Shown here: positions 49,001 to 56,417 of the stretch, one piece after another
Numbering within the stretch: position 1 is the first letter of the stretch
How the letters are laid out: every line of letters begins with the position of its first letter
Source: a bacterium D16-36
Lineage (GTDB): Bacteria > Bacillota > Clostridia > Lachnospirales > Lachnospiraceae
DNA: 57,671 nucleotides
Assembly: GCA_003611745.1 (NCBI GenBank)
Contig: RAYF01000043.1
Coordinates: 1 to 57,671, forward strand
Direction: 5' to 3'
Translations under genes and position numbers: made by a program
The notes under the pieces: model-generated
The model's database searches: none
What the model saw: only the letters and a program-made list of their open reading frames with translations
Told to the model about the DNA's origin: nothing

Positions 49001-49026
49001 CTACAAGAAAGCAAGGAGGTGTTTCT

Positions 49027-49644
49027 ATGAAACTGTCTGAAAAAATCCAGTTACTTAGAAAAGAAAATAGTTACTCACAGGAAGAACTAGCGGCTATCTG
49101 TAATGTGAGCCGACAATCTATTTCTAAATGGGAAGCTGATATTGCGCTTCCAGAAACAGAAAAATTGATTATATTGAGCAATTTGTTTCAAGTAACAGTT
49201 GATGTCTTGCTAAAAGATGAACTTTCAATCAATGGAACAAGAGAAGTCTATACTTGTGGGAATAATGCTATCAGAAAAGAGAGAGCAAAATTATATGAGG
49301 GTGCGTTGATTAAAGAAAGCATAAATGATGAAACCCTTTTGGATTATATTCGGGTTCATAAAGTTGAATTATGGAATACTGGTGGAGTACCCAAATATTG
49401 GACTGTTATTTTTTTTACATCCAGCGTTCCAAATTTCCCGGAATTAGCTTCCAGAGCTTTAATAGCAGACCATGAAAAAGGTGTAAATTGGTTTGTTGAC
49501 TTCAAATGCAATAATACAAAATATATCGTTTTCAAAAACAAAATATTGAAATATACCATTGGAAATGAAGAAGAAAAAGCTATTGTTTGTAATGAATGTA
49601 GAATACAAGGAATTTCAGATAATGAAATGAATTGGAGTGAATAA
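49027..49644 (+). CDS. XRE regulator fused to an unknown C-terminal domain (205 aa)
   Basis: The N-terminal 65 residues are a clear helix-turn-helix (LSEKIQLLRKENSYSQEELAAICNVSRQSISKWEADIALP). After a short linker comes a domain of about 120 residues: YTCGNNAIRKERAKLYEGALIKESINDETLLDYIRVHKVEL, then WNTGGVPKYWTVIFFTSS and WFVDFKCNNTKYIVFKNKILKYTIGN. It has a beta-rich look and a partial match in layout to no family I know. The gene is AT-rich and cargo-like, in contrast to the mobilisation genes. It is followed by a protein of unknown function (49670) and may regulate that pair. Confidence 0.75.
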   Translation: MKLSEKIQLLRKENSYSQEELAAICNVSRQSISKWEADIALPETEKLIILSNLFQVTVDVLLKDELSINGTREVYTCGNNAIRKERAKLYEGALIKESINDETLLDYIRVHKVELWNTGGVPKYWTVIFFTSSVPNFPELASRALIADHEKGVNWFVDFKCNNTKYIVFKNKILKYTIGNEEEKAIVCNECRIQGISDNEMNWSE

Positions 49645-49669
49645 AACAGTTTAATATGAGGAAAAAAAT

Positions 49670-50092
49670 ATGTCATGCTTTTATGGAGAAGTAATCAATC
49701 TAAGCCTTAGAGATATTTCTATGCTCAAAAAGTTTAAAATAGTCTGTATAAAAAAGCGTTTCTTAGGGTTAGTTAAAATTTATACTGTAGAACTTCCAAG
49801 TGAAAAAATTGAGGAAATAGCAAAGAATTTTCAATCTAATATGAGTACAAATCTAAAAAAAGAATGGTATATTACTTTTCACAATAGGGAAAGAGTTATT
49901 GTCATTTTCCGTACAAGAATATTTTATTTATCTGGAAAAGGTATTACACCTATTCATGGAAAAATACTTGATATATCCCATGCAGAAGATAAAGAAAATT
50001 GGAATGAACTGATTAGCTATGCAAAAAAATTAGGTATTCCAAATAGTCAATGTGATTTTTTACCAGAAGATTTTTCTAAGAGAACATATTAG
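49670..50092 (+). CDS. AT-rich cargo protein of unknown function (140 aa)
   Basis: A 140-residue protein without signal peptide, preceded by a weak GAGG (49658-49661). It looks like a beta-rich domain (FKIVCIKKRFLGLVKIYTVELP, then KEWYITFHNRERVIVIFRTRIFYLSGKGITPIHG) ending in an acidic helix (AEDKENWNELISYAKKLGIPN). Its WYITFHNRERVIVIFRTRIFYL segment partly resembles the WFVDFKCNNTKYIVFKNKIL segment of the XRE protein encoded before it, so the two may share a domain. The function is unknown. An effector-sensor or toxin-antitoxin type pair is conceivable. Confidence 0.6.
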   Translation: MSCFYGEVINLSLRDISMLKKFKIVCIKKRFLGLVKIYTVELPSEKIEEIAKNFQSNMSTNLKKEWYITFHNRERVIVIFRTRIFYLSGKGITPIHGKILDISHAEDKENWNELISYAKKLGIPNSQCDFLPEDFSKRTY

Positions 50093-50185
50093 GTATTGTA
50101 AACAATCCGTTTGATATATCAAAAGTAATCCTAAGACAATAAATTTGTGAGATTTTATAAATAAGCGTAGAGGGGGAATACTTCA

Positions 50186-50392
50186 ATGAGAGTTTTACAA
50201 TGGATACGTTGTCCTGTTTGTGGAAATAAAACACGATTGCAGATACAAGCAGATACAGAATTAAAAAATTTTCCTCTTTATTGCCCTAAGTGCAAGCAAG
50301 CAAGTTTAATTGACGCAAAGAACTTTCAGATAACAGTTATTAGAGGGTTAAATGTTAAGGGGAAGGATTTATTAACAGAGTCCCCTGTTTAA
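50186..50392 (+). CDS. Cysteine-rich KTR family protein of IME-C (68 aa)
   Basis: The zinc-ribbon pattern CPVCGNKTR, then FPLYCPKC is clear, along with the KTR-type middle. The last 16 residues (RGLNVKGKDLLTESPV) replace the tail of normal KTR proteins; the bases encoding that usual tail are still present 30 bases after the stop (50422-50449). This suggests a recombination event or small insertion at the 3' end. The product may still fold, since both CxxC pairs are intact. Such proteins usually sit at the ends of resistance or cargo cassettes. Confidence 0.75.
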   Translation: MRVLQWIRCPVCGNKTRLQIQADTELKNFPLYCPKCKQASLIDAKNFQITVIRGLNVKGKDLLTESPV

Positions 50393-50421
50393 ATTATTCA
50401 ATCAGGACAATATATCATTAA

Positions 50422-50480
50422 AGAGCCAGACGCGCAGACGCAGAGCCGACAAACTTGTGAGAAATCACAGCTTGTCGGCT
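50422..50480 (+). terminator. KTR-tail remnant and terminator-like hairpin of IME-C
   Basis: AGAGCCAGAC...GCAGAGCCGA (50422-50449) matches the ICE-A sequence 35551-35578 at 24 of 28 bases. AGCCGACAA (50444-50452) pairs with TTGTCGGCT (50472-50480), and GTGA/TCAC pair inside. The tail no longer codes in frame because the KTR gene stops earlier. Confidence 0.65.
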
Positions 50481-50617
50481 ATTTATTTGAAAATAAAATA
50501 CTAAAAGTATGCTGGAAGATATTCATGGGGAAGCAATCTAAAACGCTGTCCTTTGAATTATAAAAACGCAACCGTAAACCAAGCACCGCCCCATGTGGGA
50601 GAAAGGAGGATTTTTCT

Positions 50618-51061
50618 ATGGCTTGCACAGAAGCATACAAAGAACATATCGTGTATTCTTTCAACGCCTTTTGCAAAGTTGTCATACGCTATGCCGCTAT
50701 CAACGCATGGCGTGACAGAAACAGGCGGCGGCAAAAAGAAATATCCTTTGAATACCTCACAGAAGAAAAATTCTATCCTCTAAGCACATCAGACGAATTT
50801 CTCAAATCACCCTACGAACAATACCCCGTTACGATATGCGGTCAGACAATCATACTCACCAATGGGGAGCTTGCCGCCGCCCTGTTATCTCTGCCGGAGA
50901 AAAAGAGGGAAATCATTTACCTTTACTTTTTCGGGAATTACACACAGCAGGAAATCGCGGATTTATACGGGCAATGCAAGAGTACGGCATGGCATTATAT
51001 CCACAGCGCATTACAGATGTTGCAGGAGGAAATGGAGGTGCTTTTGCATGGGGAATCCTAA
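50618..51061 (+). CDS. Sigma-70 family-like regulator of IME-C (147 aa)
   Basis: The start follows AAAGGAGGA (50604-50612). The N-terminal part has sigma region 2-like helices (YSFNAFCKVVIRYAAINAWRDRNRRRQKEISF). The C-terminal part shows region 4 (LSLPEKKREIIYLYFFGNYTQQEIADLYGQCKSTAWHYIHSALQML). It may transcribe IME genes such as the recombinase or relaxase. The stop overlaps the next gene by 14 bases. Sigma-like genes in this position are common in Clostridia IMEs. Confidence 0.8.
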   Translation: MACTEAYKEHIVYSFNAFCKVVIRYAAINAWRDRNRRRQKEISFEYLTEEKFYPLSTSDEFLKSPYEQYPVTICGQTIILTNGELAAALLSLPEKKREIIYLYFFGNYTQQEIADLYGQCKSTAWHYIHSALQMLQEEMEVLLHGES

Positions 51062-51248
51062 ACTTATACCGTATGAAACCATTGTCCGGGCAACCAGCGG
51101 AGAGCCGGAAGCCGTGGACGAGGTTTTGCGGCATTACAGCAAGAGAATCCGCTTTGCCGCCCTTGAAAACGGACACGTCAACATAGACACCGAGGACAGC
51201 ATAAAACAGCGGCTTATCACCGCCCTGTTCCAGTTCCGCTTTGACTGA
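51048..51248 (+). CDS. Helix-turn-helix small protein (66 aa)
   Basis: A 66-residue protein with the HTH_12-type pattern (YETIVRATSGEPEAVDEVLRHYSKRIRFAALENGH, ending IKQRLITALFQFRF). It starts at 51048 with GGAGGTG at 51034-51040 and overlaps the sigma-like gene. In Tn916-type elements a similar protein accompanies the sigma-like regulator. It is probably a partner in transcription control. Confidence 0.75.
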   Translation: MGNPKLIPYETIVRATSGEPEAVDEVLRHYSKRIRFAALENGHVNIDTEDSIKQRLITALFQFRFD

Positions 51249-51292
51249 AAAGGGCTGCATAACGGGAGGTGGTATTTGTCGGGAAAATAGTC

Positions 51293-51697
51293 ATGCTTAC
51301 ATTCAGCGACACCGAAGAAAAAGCGGTTGAGAAAGCCATAGCCGCCCTTGCCGATATGATACCGCTGGAAGCCATACAGCCGCCCCACTCCCCGGCGCTT
51401 ACTTTTCCGGGATTGGAAATCAGACTACACCAACGCCGGGTACTGAAAAACGGGATTGACGTTTCCCTCACCCGTCTGGAATACGGCGCACTCTGCTGTC
51501 TTGCCGCCAGTCCGGGGCGGGTGTTCACAAAGGCGCAAATATTTGAAGCCGTGTGGAGCATGGAAAGCGAAAGCTGCCAGTCAAACGTGACAAATGTGAT
51601 ATGCAATCTACGGAAAAAGATAGAATCGGACAGCCGCCGCCCCACCTACATAAAGACCGTTTTAGGCATAGGCTACAAGTTTACTTCCGGGGAATAA
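51293..51697 (+). CDS. Stand-alone winged-helix DNA-binding protein, OmpR type (134 aa)
   Basis: The protein lacks a receiver domain; the visible part has a helical N terminus (DTEEKAVEKAIAALADM) and a full winged helix (GLEIRLHQRRVLKNGIDVSLTRLEYGALCCLAASPGRVFTKAQIFEAVW, then SNVTNVICNLRKKIE and IKTVLGIGYKF). The start is uncertain: GTG at 51269 lies within GGGAGGTG, while ATG at 51293 lacks a close ribosome site. Receiver-less response regulators of this kind are common in IMEs. It probably controls the mobilisation genes downstream. Confidence 0.7.
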   Translation: MLTFSDTEEKAVEKAIAALADMIPLEAIQPPHSPALTFPGLEIRLHQRRVLKNGIDVSLTRLEYGALCCLAASPGRVFTKAQIFEAVWSMESESCQSNVTNVICNLRKKIESDSRRPTYIKTVLGIGYKFTSGE

Positions 51698-51732
51698 CAA
51701 CAGGATAACCGCCGCTATTGGCGAAGATACGA

Positions 51733-51768
51733 AACAGGAAATCAAGGAAAAAGGTTTCCTGTTTTTTT
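51733..51768 (+). terminator. Rho-independent terminator after the winged-helix gene
   Basis: AACAGGAAA (51733-51741) pairs with TTTCCTGTT (51755-51763), followed by a T run to 51768. Confidence 0.8.
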
Positions 51769-51959
51769 ACGTCCATTTTGCTTATTTTCGGCTTTACTGT
51801 ATGGGAAAATACCGCCGCAAAATTGGCAGAATCCACACCACGCAAGCCGGGGGAAAACGGCGAAAGCCAGCACAGCGGAATCCGTCAGTTACTAAGAGCA
51901 AGATTCTACCACAGTACCAAATTTCACCTACCGGCTCATTTTGTCCTATGGGAATCTTG

Positions 51960-51996
51960 TTGGGGTTGCCACCCCAAGCCCGCCTTTTTGCGGCTT
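51960..51996. other. Candidate oriT of IME-C
   Basis: TTGGGGT (51960-51966) pairs with ACCCCAA (51971-51977) around TGCC, and AAGCC (51976-51980) with GGCTT (51992-51996). A GC-rich tandem follows. The site lies 55 bases before mobC, the usual place of oriT in MobC/relaxase elements. The nick position is not known. Confidence 0.55.
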
Positions 51997-52050
51997 GCGC
52001 CGCTTATAATTACCGCCGCTTTTGCAGCGAGTGAAAGGAGATTCACAGCC

Positions 52051-52446
52051 ATGAAAAGATACAACACGCCACACCGAAGCCGGGTAATCAAAACACGCTT
52101 GACCGAGGAAGAATACGCCGAGTTTTCCGAGCGTGTCACCCTCTGCAAAATGAGCCAAGCCGAATTTATCCGGCAAGCACTTATCAAGTCAAGCATACGC
52201 CCGGTCATTACCGTTTCCCCGGTCAATGATGAATTACTCTCTGCCGTTGGGAAACTCACAGCCGAGTACGGGAAAATCGGCGGCAACTTGAACCAGATTG
52301 CCCGCTGTCTGAACGAGTACGGCGCACCCTATAACGCCCTCTCCCAAGAAGTGCGAACCGCCACAGCGGAGCTTGCCGCCTTGAAGTTTGAAGTCTTGCA
52401 GAAAGTAGGTGAAGCCGTTGGCAACATTCAAACATATCAGCTCTAA
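52051..52446 (+). CDS. mobC: MobC-type relaxosome protein of IME-C (131 aa)
   Basis: The start follows GAAAGGAG (52033-52040). The N-terminal part is a ribbon-helix-helix-like domain (SRVIKTRLTEEEYAEFSERVTLCKMSQAEFIRQALIKS), and the C-terminal part carries the MobC hallmark YGKIGGNLNQIARCLNEYG. It overlaps the relaxase gene by 29 bases. It should bind oriT and assist nicking. The frame extends upstream to 51718 without a ribosome site, so that extension is not used. Confidence 0.85.
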   Translation: MKRYNTPHRSRVIKTRLTEEEYAEFSERVTLCKMSQAEFIRQALIKSSIRPVITVSPVNDELLSAVGKLTAEYGKIGGNLNQIARCLNEYGAPYNALSQEVRTATAELAALKFEVLQKVGEAVGNIQTYQL

Positions 52447-54049
52447 AAATGCCGACTATGGAGCTGCCGAGCAATACCTAACCTTTGAGCATGACGAGTT
52501 TACCATGAAGCCTACACTGGACGAAACCGGGCGGCTTATCCCCCGTGACGATTACCGCATTTCCTCTCTGAATTGCGGTGATGAAGATTTTGCAATCGCC
52601 TGTATGCGTTCCAATCTGAAATACGGCAAGAACCAGAAACGGGAGGACGTAAAGAGCCACCACTATATTATCAGTTTTGACCCCCGTGACGCACCAGACA
52701 ACGGCTTGACCGTAGACCGGGCGCAAGCGTTGGGCGAGGAATTTTGCAAGACACATTTCCCCGGACACCAAGCCCTTGTATGCACCCACCCGGACGGGCA
52801 TAACCACAGCGGAAATATCCATGTACATATCGTAATCAATTCTTTGCGGATTGCCGAAGTGCCGCTATTGCCCTACATGGAAAGACCAGCCGACACAAGG
52901 GAGGGCTGCAAGCACCGCTGTACGGACGCAGCTATGGAGTATTTCAAAGCGGAAGTCATGGAGATGTGCCACAGGGAAAACCTCTATCAGATTGATTTAC
53001 TTCACGGAAGCAAGAACCGCATTACCGAGCGTGAGTATTGGGCGAAGCGGAAAGGACAAGCCGCACTGGATAAAGAGAACGCTTCCCAAGACGCCACAGG
53101 GGCGCCGCCCAAACAGACCAAGTTTGAAACCGACAAGGAGAAGCTACGGCGCACAATAGGAGCCGCCCTGTCCTCTGCCGTTTCCTTTGAGGATTTTTCC
53201 GAGAAGCTGCTACAACAGGGCGTGACCGTCAAGGAGAGCCGGGGGAGATTGTCCTATCTCACGCCGGACAGGACGAAGCCCATTACTGCCCGGAAACTGG
53301 GTGATGATTTTGACCGAGTCGCCATACTGGAAGCACTCACCATAAACGCACAGAACGCCGCCAGAGCCGCCGAAACGCCCGCACCCAGACAGGAATACCC
53401 CCGCAGCATAAAAGACCGCTTACAGCGCAACAAAGCCGCCATAAACGCCCCGAAAAATGACGGAGTACAGCGCATGGTAGACCGGGAAGCCAAGCGAGCC
53501 GAGGGCAAAGGCATAGGATATGACCGCTGGGCGGCTGTTCACAATCTAAAGCAAATGGCGGCTACTATGAGCATTTATGAGGAATCCGGCTTTTCTTCCC
53601 CGGAAGAACTGGAAGCCGCCCTTGCCGCCGCCAGTGCGGAACTGAACAGCGTCCATGCCAAACTGAAAGCCGTAGAAAGCACTTTGCGGGAGAAAAAGGA
53701 CTTGCAGAAACAGCTATTGGCGTATATCAAGACCAAGCCCGCCCGTGACGGACTGAAAGCACAGAAAACAGAGAAAGCCCGCAAAAACTACCGGGAGCAG
53801 AACGAAAGCGATTTTATCATAGCCGAAGCTGCCACCCGGTTTTTTAAGGCACAGGGAATACAAAAGCTGCCAGCGTTCAAAGCATTACAGACCGAGATTG
53901 AGCAGCTTACCAAAGAGAAAAACGCCCTTTACAACGAGTACCGGGAAAAGAGGGAACGCACAAAGGAATTGCAGACCGTAAAGGGCAACATTGAGCAGAT
54001 TTTAAGGCGAGAGCCGGAACGGGGAAAGGGGCGGGAAAATGAACGGTAA
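52418..54049 (+). CDS. Mobilisation relaxase of IME-C, HUH nuclease (543 aa)
   Basis: TTG at 52418 is chosen because AGTAGGTG (52404-52411) precedes it at the right distance and it yields MATFKHISSKNADYGAAEQYL, the normal family start; an in-frame GTG at 52409 lies in the ribosome site. Metal-binding H128, H130, H135 and H137 form GHNHSGNIHVHIV. Helical, Lys-rich regions and a coiled coil (about 380-540) follow. It nicks the IME oriT and travels with the strand via a helper ICE's coupling protein. A different subgroup from the ICE-A relaxase is likely, by the His spacing. Confidence 0.9.
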   Translation: MATFKHISSKNADYGAAEQYLTFEHDEFTMKPTLDETGRLIPRDDYRISSLNCGDEDFAIACMRSNLKYGKNQKREDVKSHHYIISFDPRDAPDNGLTVDRAQALGEEFCKTHFPGHQALVCTHPDGHNHSGNIHVHIVINSLRIAEVPLLPYMERPADTREGCKHRCTDAAMEYFKAEVMEMCHRENLYQIDLLHGSKNRITEREYWAKRKGQAALDKENASQDATGAPPKQTKFETDKEKLRRTIGAALSSAVSFEDFSEKLLQQGVTVKESRGRLSYLTPDRTKPITARKLGDDFDRVAILEALTINAQNAARAAETPAPRQEYPRSIKDRLQRNKAAINAPKNDGVQRMVDREAKRAEGKGIGYDRWAAVHNLKQMAATMSIYEESGFSSPEELEAALAAASAELNSVHAKLKAVESTLREKKDLQKQLLAYIKTKPARDGLKAQKTEKARKNYREQNESDFIIAEAATRFFKAQGIQKLPAFKALQTEIEQLTKEKNALYNEYREKRERTKELQTVKGNIEQILRREPERGKGRENER

Positions 54050-54425
54050 ATGCCCCTACATGGACTACTCACAGTACAGAGCCGCCCGCCGCCTTGTGCA
54101 TGAGTGCTGTAACTATGATAACGGTAACTGCATTGTGCTGGATAACGGCGAGCCTTGTGTATGTGTGCAAAGTATCAGCTATTCGCTTCTCTGCCGCTGG
54201 TTCACTGCCGCCGTGCTTCCCCTTGACTGGAAACTGGAAGCCTCCCTACTCCACCGGGCAGAACTGAAACGCTGTACCGAGTGCGGCGGTCAGTTTCTCC
54301 CAAAATCCAACCGGGGGAAATACTGCCCCGATTGTGCCGGACGCATGAAAAGAGCCAGAGCCGCACAGCGCAAGCGGAAACAGAGGGGGAAATGTCACGC
54401 TTTAGAAAATACAGAACCCCCGTAA
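54039..54425 (+). CDS. Cysteine-rich VLP-type protein (128 aa)
   Basis: The gene overlaps the relaxase by 11 bases. The N-terminal half has the CNYDNGNCIVLDNGEPCVCVQ pattern of the cysteine-rich VLP family, followed by VLPLDWKLEASLL and a zinc-ribbon (CTECGGQFLPKSNRGKYCPDCAGRMKRARAAQRKRK). It ends in basic residues, fitting nucleic acid binding. These proteins sit between relaxase and rep genes in Clostridia IMEs. The function is unknown. Confidence 0.8.
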   Translation: MNGKCPYMDYSQYRAARRLVHECCNYDNGNCIVLDNGEPCVCVQSISYSLLCRWFTAAVLPLDWKLEASLLHRAELKRCTECGGQFLPKSNRGKYCPDCAGRMKRARAAQRKRKQRGKCHALENTEPP

Positions 54426-54498
54426 ATCAAGGCTTCCCGGCTACTGCTCAATGGGTATGCGGTACATTTATCCTTTACCCCCGGAAAAGCCGTTTTAA

Positions 54499-55275
54499 AT
54501 GCGTAACAGAAGCCACAGACAGGAGGTGAAAACCATAGCTGAATACATCACAGCCGAAACAATCATACCGCCGTATCTGCCCTATCCCCGTTTCCTGCTG
54601 AAAATGGACTTGTCACAGACCGCAAAGCTGCTCTATGCGCTGCTGTTAGACCGTTCCACCCTCTCACAGAAGAACGGCTGGCAGGACAGCGAGGGCAGGA
54701 TTTATATTGTCTACCCGGTTACGGAGATAGCGGAAATACTGGACAAAGGCAGGACAACAATTCAGGACACGCTGAATGAGCTTGCCGCCGCCGGACTTAT
54801 GGAACGGAAAAGGACACGTTTTGCCGCCGCCAACCACATCTATGTGAAAGTGCCGCCAGTAGTACAGGTTTCCGTACCTATGACAGCCGGAAAACCGGAC
54901 ACCATAAGCCCGGAAAATCGGACTTATGACAGCCGGGAAACCGGACTTATGATGTCCGAAAAACCGTACCCTAACAACTATAATATAAACAAACTAAAAG
55001 AGAGCCAAACAAAGGGAGCGAGTGGGGAGCCGCCCGCGCCCTATGGCAAGTACCAGAATGTTTTCCTCTCTGAATCCGAATATGCGGAGCTGAAGCAGGA
55101 ATACCCGGACAGCCTTGAACGTCTTATCGAGGAAATGAGCCGGTATATTGCTTACAGTGGAAACGATTATATAAACCATGCCGCCGCGCTTTACAGTTGG
55201 GCGGACAGGGAGAAAAAGGAGAACCCGAAAAAGGGAATCCCCGATTACACCTACAAAGAGGGCGAGAGCCTTTGA
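54499..55275 (+). CDS. repA: RepA_N-type replication initiator of IME-C (258 aa)
   Basis: The N-terminal domain repeats the initiator pattern (PYPRFLLKMDLSQTAKLLYALLLDRSTLSQKNGW, then VTEIAEILDKGRTTIQDTLNELAAAGLM). Residues about 128-157 are a charged linker encoded by four degenerate palindromic repeats (54880-54971). The C terminus is helical. The start is unsettled: the ATG at 54499 has only a weak ribosome site, while a perfect AGGAGGTGA (54521-54529) precedes an ATA at 54535 where relatives begin (xxEYITAETI). It overlaps the region leading to the DnaC-like gene and probably recruits it. Confidence 0.8.
   Translation: MRNRSHRQEVKTIAEYITAETIIPPYLPYPRFLLKMDLSQTAKLLYALLLDRSTLSQKNGWQDSEGRIYIVYPVTEIAEILDKGRTTIQDTLNELAAAGLMERKRTRFAAANHIYVKVPPVVQVSVPMTAGKPDTISPENRTYDSRETGLMMSEKPYPNNYNINKLKESQTKGASGEPPAPYGKYQNVFLSESEYAELKQEYPDSLERLIEEMSRYIAYSGNDYINHAAALYSWADREKKENPKKGIPDYTYKEGESL
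54880..54971. repeat. Four degenerate palindromic iterons inside IME-C repA
   Basis: Units begin at about 54880, 54904, 54926 and 54949, 22-24 bases each, with a CCGG-AAAA-CCGG-type inverted repeat followed by ACTTATGA. The layout mirrors the ICE-B iterons in repA. Two units carry most of the matches; the fourth has mutated arms. Confidence 0.65.
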
Positions 55276-55339
55276 CCGCATAGACACAACGCCCCGTAAA
55301 CAGGGCGTGAATAAAACCATGAACAAGGAGGACGATTTT

Positions 55340-56191
55340 ATGTGTGATTATGATAACGCCATTTTCCGGCTTGCCACAGAAGCAGAGCCACAGCCGGAGG
55401 ACTACACGGGCGGGGACGGGCTTTTGTACTGCGGGAGCTGCCGCCAGCCCAAAGAAGCCTACTTCACCGAGGGGAAAAACCTTTTCGGACGTGACCGCCA
55501 CCCCAAAGAATGTGACTGCCAGCGCAAACACCGGGAAAAGCAGGAAGCCGCCGACAAGGAGCGAAAACACCGTGACACCGTGGAGGAATTGAAACGCCGG
55601 GGATTTTCCAACGCCGCCATGCGCCAGTGGACTTTTGACAATGACAACGGCAAATGCCCCCAAATGGATAAGGCGCACTTCTATGCGGCGCATTGGGAGG
55701 AAATGAAAGCGGAGAATATCGGCTATCTGCTATGGGGCAAGGTAGGCACGGGCAAGAGCTATTTCGCCGGGTGTATTGCCAATGCCCTTATGGAGCGTGA
55801 GATTTCCGTGTGCATGACAAACTTTGCCCTTATCCTCAATGACCTTGCCGCCAGCTACAAGGACAGGAACGAATACATAGCCCGCCTTTGCAGCTTCCCC
55901 TTGCTAATCCTTGACGATTTCGGCATGGAGCGCGGCACGGAATACGGCTTAGAGCAGATTTACAACGTGGTTGACAGCCGATACCGAAGCCAAAAACCGC
56001 TGATTGTCACTACAAATTTGACGCTGGAGGAACTGCAACACCCGGAGGACACCGCCCATGCCCGGATTTATGACCGTCTGCTTGAAATGTGCTGCCCGGT
56101 ATTCTTTACCGGGGAAAATATCAGAAAATCCACGGCACAGGGGAAAATGGAACGGTTAAAAGGACTGATGAACGGAAAGGAGAGCCTATGA
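55340..56191 (+). CDS. DnaC-like helicase loader ATPase (283 aa)
   Basis: The start at 55340 follows AAGGAGGA (55325-55332). A zinc-like N terminus (LLYCGSCRQPKEAYF, then HPKECDCQ) leads to an AAA+ module with Walker A GKVGTGKS (133-140) and Walker B LLILDDFG (D192, D193). Sensor-type TNLTLEEL follows. DnaC/IstB-like loaders bring the replicative helicase to initiator-bound DNA, so it most likely acts with the RepA encoded just before. A frame extension upstream has no ribosome site. Confidence 0.85.
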   Translation: MCDYDNAIFRLATEAEPQPEDYTGGDGLLYCGSCRQPKEAYFTEGKNLFGRDRHPKECDCQRKHREKQEAADKERKHRDTVEELKRRGFSNAAMRQWTFDNDNGKCPQMDKAHFYAAHWEEMKAENIGYLLWGKVGTGKSYFAGCIANALMEREISVCMTNFALILNDLAASYKDRNEYIARLCSFPLLILDDFGMERGTEYGLEQIYNVVDSRYRSQKPLIVTTNLTLEELQHPEDTAHARIYDRLLEMCCPVFFTGENIRKSTAQGKMERLKGLMNGKESL

Positions 56192-56373
56192 ACAATGACA
56201 CCAGCAAGACCAGCCGCGCCGCCGCCCCTCTGGACGTGAAGCCCGACCTTGTGAAGCGGATAGGGAATACCACCTTTGACATTCATATCCATTTCAGCGA
56301 AACCAGCCGGGAAACCTTTACGGACAAGGTAGTGCGGCTTATCGAGAATGACAAGGACAGTGTAACCAACTGA
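56188..56373 (+). CDS. tnpW: TnpW family transposon-encoded protein (61 aa)
   Basis: The start overlaps the loader gene by four bases. The product matches the TnpW pattern: AAPLDVKPDLVKRIGNTTFDIHIHFSETSRETFTDKVVRLIEND. It is the last gene before the right end of IME-C. The function is not known; TnpV- and TnpW-type proteins are markers of Clostridia IMEs and transposons. Confidence 0.85.
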   Translation: MNNDTSKTSRAAAPLDVKPDLVKRIGNTTFDIHIHFSETSRETFTDKVVRLIENDKDSVTN

Positions 56374-56417
56374 AAAGAAGATACACTTTTTCTTATTCCC
56401 TACTTGACATTACCAAA

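Larger units (their letters stand above)
48686..49026. other. Intergenic stretch with a large imperfect palindrome
   Basis: No gene is seen between the recombinase and the XRE gene. The first part holds a foldback of about 92 bases (48751-48842). The second part is AT-rich and ends in a promoter with an extended -10 (TGTTATAAT at 48992-49000) and the ribosome site AAGGAGGTG. Confidence 0.6.
51698..52050. other. Intergenic stretch with terminator and candidate oriT
   Basis: The first part holds a strong terminator (51733-51768). The last part, 51960-51996, has overlapping inverted repeats typical of an origin of transfer and lies directly before mobC. The region between has an open frame but no gene signs. 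Confidence 0.6.
46273..56417. mobile_element. IME-C: mobilizable element inserted in ICE-B virD4
   Basis: It carries a serine recombinase at the left end, a MobC/relaxase pair, a replication initiator, a DnaC-like loader, TnpW and regulators, but no mating-channel genes. Its length is about 10145 bases. The flanks rejoin to a complete virD4 reading frame: GACCCG-AA at the left (AA 46271-46272) and AA-AGGCAC at the right (AA 56416-56417), with AA as the probable crossover dinucleotide. Mobile elements nested inside ICEs of Clostridioides are well documented. Confidence 0.85.

Noticed and set aside
51718-52050. Upstream extension of the IME mobC reading frame
   Set aside because: It crosses a strong terminator and the candidate oriT and has no ribosome site; the ATG at 52051 with GAAAGGAG is the better start.
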